Assembly: GCA_009859145.1 (NCBI GenBank)
Contig: VRVR01000005.1
Span: 1-64,000, forward strand
Reading direction: 5' to 3'
DNA length: 64,000 nucleotides
From: Andalucia godoyi
Taxonomy: Eukaryota > Discoba > Jakobea > Jakobida > Andaluciidae
The translations under genes and the position numbers were made by a program. The notes under the pieces were generated by a model, which saw nothing but the letters and a program-made list of their open reading frames with translations, ran no database searches and had not been told where the DNA came from. Of this stretch, positions 57,555-64,000 are shown one piece after another. Each line of letters opens with the position of its first letter. Position 1 is the stretch's first letter.

Positions 57555-58073
57555 TAGACATGCATACTCAGTCTTGCATCCCGTCGCCGGGAAGGGGGGT
57601 GGGCCCCAACACGCCTCACGGCGCTCTTCAGATAGGTGTTCCGCGCTCCGTTCCCAATCTCGATCAATCGGTGAGCCACTTTCTCAGCGTGACACGTTGT
57701 TCTTGAGAAGCGTGCATTTTGATTCTGACGGCCCTGGCAGCAGGCGCTTTCGTGTCCTCAGTTGCAGCGATTGATGCACCTGGAGATACGAGAGTAGGAA
57801 GAGACGGCAGGCATAGTGACACGTGGTCTCTTAGGAGGTCTGCGGGACCTAGGAGGCCCTGCATCGGGCGGCGTCGGCGTAGGCGAATGCGTCATCGCAG
57901 GCACTCACGCCCATATTTTGAATTAAAAAAGTGAAACCAACGAATGATAGGTGGCTACGCGTAAGCACGAATTCCCTGTGAAACAAACGTGCTAGTGTCG
58001 GCCAGTATTGACCGTGTCCGTTTATGTATACTTCCTTCCGTATGTATCACAATGTCGTGTCATTATTCAACGG
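57555..58073 (-). mobile_element. Internally deleted Fanzor/TnpB-derived element, copy B
   Basis: On the minus strand this matches copy A (13253-13796) from CCGTTGAATAATGACACGAC at 58073 through the noncoding left part, MTHSPTPTP, RIKMHASQEQRVTLRKWL, the same deletion junction and the YLKNAERR-like tail to TGCATGTCTA. It differs by scattered substitutions, a 2-bp deletion that shifts the frame between CIN and TEDTKAP, and loss of one of two GGTTTCACTTTTT units present in copy A. It sits between the 3' ends of NAA30 and the LRR gene. Because both copies have the same junction, the deletion preceded their separation. Confidence 0.78.
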
Positions 58074-58143
58074 CGCAGACAGACACACAGCGGCAACCAG
58101 AGAGGATGCATGAATAAGACAAAGAAGAGACGGGAGGAACGGG

Positions 58144-60482
58144 CTACGAGGCGACAGAGAGGGCAGCGAGGCGTTCGCGCTCGTATTCTTCCATATCGTC
58201 ATCCTCGCCGTCATCCCCCTCGTCATCGTCAACGTAACCCCATGGCAGCACCACAGAAGGATGGACGAGCATCGAGGCCCTTCCCACATCCGGTCGTTGC
58301 AGCTCCACTACACCTTCTTCTTCCTCCCCAACCTCCTGCTCTTCCTCTGCTGCTGCAAGACCATCCTCGCCTTCGTCGTCATCAGCGATCACCCGGCGGT
58401 CTCTCTCGCTGTTCGTCGGAACAGCCATCGATCTGAGGCTCCCACCGTCCATGTCGCTCTCGTCACTCTCGCTCTCACCTTCTTCGTCATCGTCATCGTC
58501 ATCGTCATCGTCGTACTCTTCGTCACCGTCAACATCATCATGCACACCATCTTCCACATCGTCATCCTCGCCACTGTCGTCGCCAATGCCCCCTAGAACA
58601 TGGTGCTGTCGCAAACGCAATCTCGAAGACGACGGAATGGGATTCGTATTGACGCTTGTCGTCATTGGTGACACAGAACTCGTGGTGTGGCTCCCGTGAT
58701 GCCGACGACCACTTCTGCCTTCCGCAGCACGGCTGTCACGGCCGCCATTGCCTTCAACAGTCGTGCTGTTTCTGACTCCAACTCCAACGTCGCCGTCGCC
58801 GTCGCCGTCATCATCGTCTTCATCGTCAGAAACGCTGCTGGAAGCTTGTTGGACAGTGAAACGACCATCCTGATCATCCTGTTGAATCGTGTCTCGCACA
58901 TAATCACTCCTGCTCCTTTCGCTCGCTCTTCTTCTTCTTCGCCGACTCGCATCACTATCTGCACTGCTTCTGCTGCGGCTGCCGTTGATGTTCCCACCGC
59001 TGCTGGTATTCACATCGGACGGGCTCCGACTGTCCCTTCTACTATCTCTGACTCTTCGAAGAATGATGCAATTCGCGAGTCGGATCTTCTCGAGGTGCTT
59101 GGCCCGTGCCGTCAGATGCGAGATTCCCCTCTGAGTAACGTACACGCAGTTTGCAATAGCAATTCTTACCAGTGCTCTGCAGTTCTGCGCAACAAAAAAG
59201 AGCGCCACGTCGGTGATTTTTGTGTGGTTGATTCTGAGATTCACAAGCTGTCTCCCGATTCCGGCGAGTGCGAGTACCGACATGAATGCATCCGACACGC
59301 CATGACATCTTGACAAATTAAGCGAAACGAGCAGTGGGCAGTGCGCATCGAGTGCCCGCACCGCATTGTACGTGATTCTGGAGCATGCCTTGAGATTCAG
59401 TCCCAGCAACAACGGCGTCGATGCAGTGCATCGTGAAAGCCCGTCGTCCGAGAGCAGCACACAGTGCGATAGAGACAGATACACCAACCCTGGTGCTGCA
59501 GCCGTCATTGTTGCAATACCCTTGTCAGACAACAGTCGCGACGACAAAGCCAGTTTCTGCAACCGTGGAAACGCACATCCGGACCCCGAGCCACTGAGGG
59601 AGCTGCTGTGAGACGACCCGCCAGACGCAGCGGCCTTGACAAGCCCGCGGTCTGTGATGGAGCAGTACTTGAGCGAGAGCGCAACGAGCGATGCGCCCAG
59701 CGCCGATGCAATCACTCGCAGTCCCGCATTCGTGATATGCGGACAGTTGGTCAAGTCCAGCGACTGCAGCCCTCCTGTGGACAGCGACACTGACAATGAA
59801 GAGGAAGAGGAAGAGGAAGAGGAAGAGGCGAGGCAAGAAGGCGACAAGCAGCGTCCGTAATGTGAGGACAGTGAGACAGATTCACGTGCGTCGATTGCGG
59901 ACAGATCACGAGCGACAGGTTGTGGTCTGCAAGCTGTCCGGACTCGCGATGTGCAATGCGACACAGCAGCGCTCTGGTGCCGTGCGGAATCCCATCCAGA
60001 TCAGCATCGCTGTAATAATTCAAATGATGTCCAATAAACGACGCACACAAATACGATAACTGCGACCTACTGTCTGCTGAAGAATCATGCCTTTTCTTTG
60101 GTCGGACCGCTCCAGGAGACGACGACGATGCCGATGCCGATACCGAGGAAGCCGCAGACGGATCAGCGGACGAAGTGGACGAGGAGGAAAGGAGTGATTT
60201 AAGAACAGACGGCCATGATCGAGACGGTGGCTTGAGCCGCGAGATCGCGAGTCGCTGTTCCTCCAGAATCGTCCTTTCACTTTTACTTTTCCGTCTCTTC
60301 AAAAACGATAGCGTCGATGACGACGCTAATGTCGACGACGCTATTGAAGTGGACGAGGAAAAGATCGGAGAGCCAAGAGATGACGTCCGCTGTGGTTGCT
60401 GCATCTGCAGATGGTGTTCATCATGGAGATGATGGTGGTGGTGATGAGAGGACCGGCGCGAAGACGATGATCCACAGCCCAT
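58144..60482 (-). CDS. LRR protein with N-myristoylation signal, reading frame broken by a frameshift
   Basis: Two overlapping frames make one protein. The first (60482 to about 59790) starts MGCGSSSSRRSS, an N-myristoyl plus palmitoyl signal. It runs through a Ser-rich part to LSYLCASFIGHH and a first AMN1-type LRR (THVNLSHCPHITDAACRLLA). The second, in another frame, resumes at GGLQSLDLTNCPHITNAGLR with further LRRs (LVALSLKYCSITDRGLV; LVSLNLSRCHGVSD; LVRIAIANCVYVTQRGISHL) to about residue 290. It then ends in an Asp/Glu/Ser-rich tail (about 300 residues). The break lies in a (CTTCCT)n array near 59794-59825. Amn1/RAD7/F-box-type LRRs often serve in ubiquitin ligases. Whether the break is real, an assembly slip or an unseen intron cannot be told. 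Confidence 0.65.
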
Positions 60483-61224
60483 TTCGCAAGATCCAGCCAG
60501 TAGTGAAACAGAAAAAGAGGCAGCTACGTGCGCGGATTGGGGGGGATTCCTCTGTTGTTGTTAAAATTGTTGATTTTCTTCTCCGGTTCTGCTGCTCTGA
60601 TCTTAAATGTTCATGGTACAGAAAACAACTTTCCGAATGGCTAGACAGCGTTGAATTTGTGCTTGTTTCTTGTTTTTTCCCCTCTGCAATGTTTTTTTCT
60701 TCTTCTTGTTTATTTTTCCTTTCTCTTTTTTGTTTGTTTGTTTATGGGCGCAGCAAAGGAAACCCGAGAGAGGAAGAGATGCCCTTTCGGATGTGGGTCG
60801 ATTGGTCATGCGTTCCATCAGAGGCGTTTGATGGGATAACCATCTGTGATGGACATGTCGGGTCAGAAAGGACGGAAAGAGAGCACACGTCTCAAGAGTC
60901 AAGGCATCAACTCGCAAGTCAACCAAACACTACCGTAGTCCCCTCTAGCAAGTCCGCCCAGAATCCCTGTAACGGGTGCGAGCGCTGAACCCTATTTCTG
61001 AATTTCAATTTTCCACCGAGTTTTTTCCGTTTTGCTTTTTGACTGTCTCTGTTTGATATCTTTTCTCTTTTCTTTTTTCTTTTTATGTTTTACCTTTTAT
61101 CTTTTTTCTCTGCAGTGTTTTTTCCCCCCCGTTTCATTTTAGTTTTCATTTTCATTTTTATTACATTGACTTTTAGGCTTTGGAATTGCACAAGAGCTCA
61201 GTACAGCAGCACATCGCAGTAGAA
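60483..61224. other. Region upstream of CKS1
   Basis: T/C-rich leader for CKS1 from about 61020, with acceptor-like CTCTGCAG (near 61109) and TGACTTTTAG (near 61175) sequences. A 5'-UTR intron is possible. Nothing else is recognised. Confidence 0.5.
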
Positions 61225-61512
61225 ATGCCAGTGAAAGGAATCCAGTATTCTGAAAAGTACAACGACGACAAGTTTGAGTATCGCCATGTGATTCTTCCAG
61301 GAGACGTAGCCAAGCTTGTTCCGAAGGGTCGGCTGCTTCACGAGAACGAGTGGCGCCAGCTTGGAGTCCAGCAATCGCGCGGATGGATCCACTACGCTAT
61401 CCACCGTCCAGAGCCGCACATTCTTCTCTTCCGCCGCTCGCTGTCGTATGCTCAGCAACCAAACGGAACCGTCGCAACCGCCACCGAAGGACAGCTTCAG
61501 ACTCAGTGCTAG
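61225..61512 (+). CDS. CKS1: CKS1 cyclin-dependent kinase regulatory subunit
   Basis: From ATG 61225 the product is 95 residues. It contains [60 protein letters not shown] and HILLFRRSL, matching Cks/Suc1 along its length. The cation pocket that holds phosphothreonine (Lys, Arg, Trp, Arg) is in place, and the HxPEPH hinge that allows strand exchange reads HRPEPH. The protein docks CDK onto phosphorylated substrates and SCF ligase. The short Thr/Gln-rich tail is extra. A TTG-initiated extension upstream is ignored. Confidence 0.96.
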   Translation: MPVKGIQYSEKYNDDKFEYRHVILPGDVAKLVPKGRLLHENEWRQLGVQQSRGWIHYAIHRPEPHILLFRRSLSYAQQPNGTVATATEGQLQTQC

Positions 61513-61747
61513 TCGCAGCAAGTAGTAGTAGAAGAAGAAGAAAAGAAGAGTATACAACATGAATAAGAAAATACTATCAAGCCTGCCAAGCATGTCAGAC
61601 GGTCCGTCATGCTGCTGCTGACGATGAGGATAGCGCTGCTGTTATCGACGATTAACCTTTTGCGCGTGAAAATAAATACGAGAAGAAAAGACGAGGGAGA
61701 GAGAAATGAGAGATGCCGTGGTTTATTGTTCAAAAGATGACGCCGAC

Positions 61748-64000
61748 TCACGACTTGTTGAACTTTGCAATACGGTCTCGGATGCTGCCAAACGAGGAAA
61801 CATCGACAGAGGCAGCGGTTGTCGACGGACTCTCCGCGGCCTTAGGCAGAGAATACTGCGGAACGCTCGGCGGAGTGGTGGAGGAAGACGTGGTGGTGGT
61901 CATCATCGAGGAGGACAGCATGGGGCTTGACATAGAAGACGTTCTCGAATGTGCGGGGGAATACGATCCAGAAGTCGCAGGGCCGACTGGGGTTGCCATG
62001 CGAGGTGGAGAAATGCTCGACGACGTGGCTGAGGCAGGTGCAGCAGAGGACGACGCTGACCGCTCATGCCCAGCACCACCACCACGCGGGATTGCAGAAC
62101 CCAACGGCGCAGCGGGAGGATTCAAAGCACCGTACGCCACAGAGTATCGATACGTGGACTGCGGGGATGGACTGGACTTCAGCTGCGGGGCAGTCGCTGT
62201 CGCAGACGAGGCTGAAAATGTCGACTGCGGCTCTGCAGCAAGGGCAACAGAATTTACCTGGCCAGATTGCTTTGAACCAGGGGTAAGCAGAGGAACAGGA
62301 GGAACTGCAGGAGATGTACTGACCGTTCGTGATGTTGCTGGTGCTGTTATCGACGCAGTTGGTTTAGGAGGCGAAGATTCTTGCCCATTGGCGGTTGGAG
62401 GAAGCCACTTGTTACTATCTGCAACTGCAACTGCAACTGCAACTGCACTCGAAGGCACAGCAACGGCAGGGGAACTTGCAGGGTTGCATTCCACGGGTGA
62501 TAATCCAGGGTCCAATTGCTGGCGCCGCTGCAGCCGTGCGAGGAGCTCGGAAGAAGCAGATGTTGTCGAAGGTGACTGGTAAGTCGTTGCGGAAGCTGCA
62601 GGGGCCACGGAAACGGGTGTTGTTGAAGAATGACCAACCTTGGAAACGGGCAGGGATACAGTGACAGGCGAGGCCTGAAGAAACCCTGGAGACTCATTCA
62701 CCGGCGGGGTCTCCTTGACGGGAGTGCCACTTGGTGCATCTGCAGAAGGACCTGACGGAGACTGCAAATCTTGTTCCCGCAATTGTCGACGACGCAGCAC
62801 TACCGTCAACTCGGAATTCGTATTCGTATTCGTATCCGAAGCAGAGGGCTTTTCCGGTGTTGTAGGAGCCTTGCGAGCACCAAGGACGGGGACTGGCGGC
62901 GTCGCCGGTGTTGCAGAATGCGAAGCTCCAGAAGGCATACGAGCGTGAACAGTAGACGATTCCACTGGACCTTCAACACGCGACCGCGACTGCGAATGGG
63001 GTTGTGGCTGTGGCTGTGATTGCTGGTTGCGATCTGGCGTGCGACTCAGCGGAGGAGGACTGGCGACAACGACAGATCCATTTCTGTCGACTGGCGTGTC
63101 TAACGTCGGATCCTTCCCTGCATTATTAGCGGGTTGAGGCGGTGACGGTGGAGGCGGGGGAGACAACGACCTCGACAGTAGTGGGAGTGGAGCAGCGGCA
63201 GCAAAAGAACCCGTCGGAGATGGAAGTGGTGCCAGTCCTGTCATTGCTGCCACAGAAGGTGCTGCAACAGCGCTCGCGGATAGCTGATCATCGTTCGATG
63301 CAATTCGCGGCTGCGATGGCGGGGGCGGGGGCGGGGGAGACACACTCTGCGGGCCCGATGTCGATGCGGAGCGCACAGGCGGCGGTGATGGAGGTGGCGG
63401 CGGCTTGAAATCCCCCTTTTCCGACCCCTGGCCGTTCGGTGTTGAAACATCAGTGATTGGTGACTGAACGAGTCCGTCAAAATGTCGAAGCATTGCGTCC
63501 TCTGAATCAACAGATAACGGACATTCCAACATCGGGAAGCGTTCCGGAGCACTGCCGGGATCCAGAGTCGACATCGTCGAGCTGATGTCGTCAATTTCTT
63601 CTTCTTCCACAAGCAGCGGCTGTGTGCGCACTGGAGGCAGTGGCGGAGGGCGGAAATTCAGGCGTCCAGCGGGCGTCATCGGGGCAGTAAAAACTTGCAC
63701 GGGGGCTGGAGCCACGTATTGCGTTGACGAATCAGGTCTTCTCGAAACCTCGAGATCCAGTCCTTCAATGCGCCACAGAGGATTTGTGGTATCCGTAAAC
63801 TTGAATGTTGTGACTTCATTTCGACGAAGGGGAGACAGAACGGAATCAAACTTGGGAGGAGGAGGAACAAGAGATGATTCCGTCTCCAAATCCAGCCGCG
63901 GTCCGGTGGCATCCTTTCCTACAAACGACTCGCTTGTTTCAAATTCAGAAAGCTCAGCGCCGTCACTGCTTGCAATGGCAGCATTTCTGGTGTCTTCCAC
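61748..64000 (-). CDS. Proline-rich disordered protein, 5' end outside the window
   Basis: The frame is open to the window edge (first codon GTG, not ATG), so the gene starts beyond 64000. The visible ~750 residues are mostly disordered. The first ~80 residues contain VTTFKFTDTTNPLWRIEGLD, possibly folded. Proline tracts such as PPPPPSPPPV, PPPPPPPSQP and PPPPSPPQP, spaced along residues 200-310, would suit profilin, SH3 or WW ligands. The last residues SSFGSIRDRIAKFNKS form a helix with basic ends. Formin-like proline tracts suggest an actin regulator, but no FH2 or WH2 domain is visible. Function unknown. Confidence 0.7.
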   Translation of the reverse strand: MEDTRNAAIASSDGAELSEFETSESFVGKDATGPRLDLETESSLVPPPPKFDSVLSPLRRNEVTTFKFTDTTNPLWRIEGLDLEVSRRPDSSTQYVAPAPVQVFTAPMTPAGRLNFRPPPLPPVRTQPLLVEEEEIDDISSTMSTLDPGSAPERFPMLECPLSVDSEDAMLRHFDGLVQSPITDVSTPNGQGSEKGDFKPPPPPSPPPVRSASTSGPQSVSPPPPPPPSQPRIASNDDQLSASAVAAPSVAAMTGLAPLPSPTGSFAAAAPLPLLSRSLSPPPPPSPPQPANNAGKDPTLDTPVDRNGSVVVASPPPLSRTPDRNQQSQPQPQPHSQSRSRVEGPVESSTVHARMPSGASHSATPATPPVPVLGARKAPTTPEKPSASDTNTNTNSELTVVLRRRQLREQDLQSPSGPSADAPSGTPVKETPPVNESPGFLQASPVTVSLPVSKVGHSSTTPVSVAPAASATTYQSPSTTSASSELLARLQRRQQLDPGLSPVECNPASSPAVAVPSSAVAVAVAVADSNKWLPPTANGQESSPPKPTASITAPATSRTVSTSPAVPPVPLLTPGSKQSGQVNSVALAAEPQSTFSASSATATAPQLKSSPSPQSTYRYSVAYGALNPPAAPLGSAIPRGGGAGHERSASSSAAPASATSSSISPPRMATPVGPATSGSYSPAHSRTSSMSSPMLSSSMMTTTTSSSTTPPSVPQYSLPKAAESPSTTAASVDVSSFGSIRDRIAKFNKS

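Noticed and set aside
59780-59880. Intron at the LRR frame change
   Set aside because: The only GT...AG pair near the array (about 20 bp) is too short and creates a stop codon; no other donor lies after RLLA.
60317-60988. 223-residue plus-strand frame before CKS1
   Set aside because: Overlaps the 5' end of the LRR gene in antisense and has only low-complexity and T-rich parts.
61713-62582. 289-residue acidic/Gly plus-strand frame
   Set aside because: Antisense of the proline-rich gene, whose Pro/Ser codons give Gly/Ala/Val in reverse.

Overview
This window is nuclear DNA from a compact, intron-poor, flagellated unicellular eukaryote. It carries kinesin, vacuolar ATPase, prohibitin, CKS1, MCM9, NatC acetyltransferase and spliceosome-assembly genes. 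Nearly every gene is a single uninterrupted reading frame, and neighbours are often 60-400 bp apart on alternating strands. Two genes point to a lineage: a nuclear-encoded GspF of the type II secretion family with a basic N-terminal leader, and a bacterial HU-type DNA-binding protein. Nuclear GspF is known from the mitochondrial type II secretion apparatus of jakobids, heteroloboseans and malawimonads. With the near absence of introns, a jakobid such as Andalucia is my best guess; this is inference.

Layout. 0-13 kb: a giant IQ-repeat protein, STK19-like protein, a four-TM membrane protein, TXNDC17-like thioredoxin, PP1 inhibitor 2, an XRRA1-like LRR protein and GspF. 13-28 kb: an internally deleted Fanzor/TnpB-derived element, a 120-bp assembly gap, V-ATPase subunit d, HU, a kinesin, a SCY1-like pseudokinase, an FHA coiled-coil protein, an unrecognised 400-aa protein and prohibitin 1. 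28-45 kb: a decayed Fanzor-like gene, an AAR2-like protein, a membrane-anchored cupin, UNC93-like and MFSD1-like transporters, a sigma-type GST, another Fanzor fragment, a 2OG-Fe(II) dioxygenase, a repeat-motif coiled-coil protein, a Nudix hydrolase and MCM9. 45-64 kb: tRNA-Leu(UAA), an LRR receptor-like multi-TM protein, a RING-LON protein, two low-complexity proteins, NAA30, a second copy of the deleted Fanzor element (opposite strand), a frameshifted LRR protein, CKS1 and the end of a proline-rich gene that runs off the window.

How they relate. There are no operons. Several genes share divergent intergenic regions (four-TM/TXNDC17, V-ATPase d/HU, UNC93/MFSD1, dioxygenase/coiled-coil protein) or end tail to tail (XRRA1/GspF, SCY1-like/FHA, coiled-coil/Nudix). 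Mitochondrial biology is represented by GspF and prohibitin 1, and possibly HU; genome maintenance and cell cycle by MCM9, STK19-like, PP1 inhibitor 2 and CKS1; the endolysosomal system by V-ATPase d, MFSD1 and UNC93. Pyrimidine-rich 5' leaders and abundant microsatellites, some translated in frame, are a general feature.

The two most noteworthy signals are the nuclear GspF and a family of Fanzor/TnpB relics. Two of the relics share one internal-deletion junction, which suggests a non-autonomous, MITE-like derivative of an RNA-guided-nuclease transposon.
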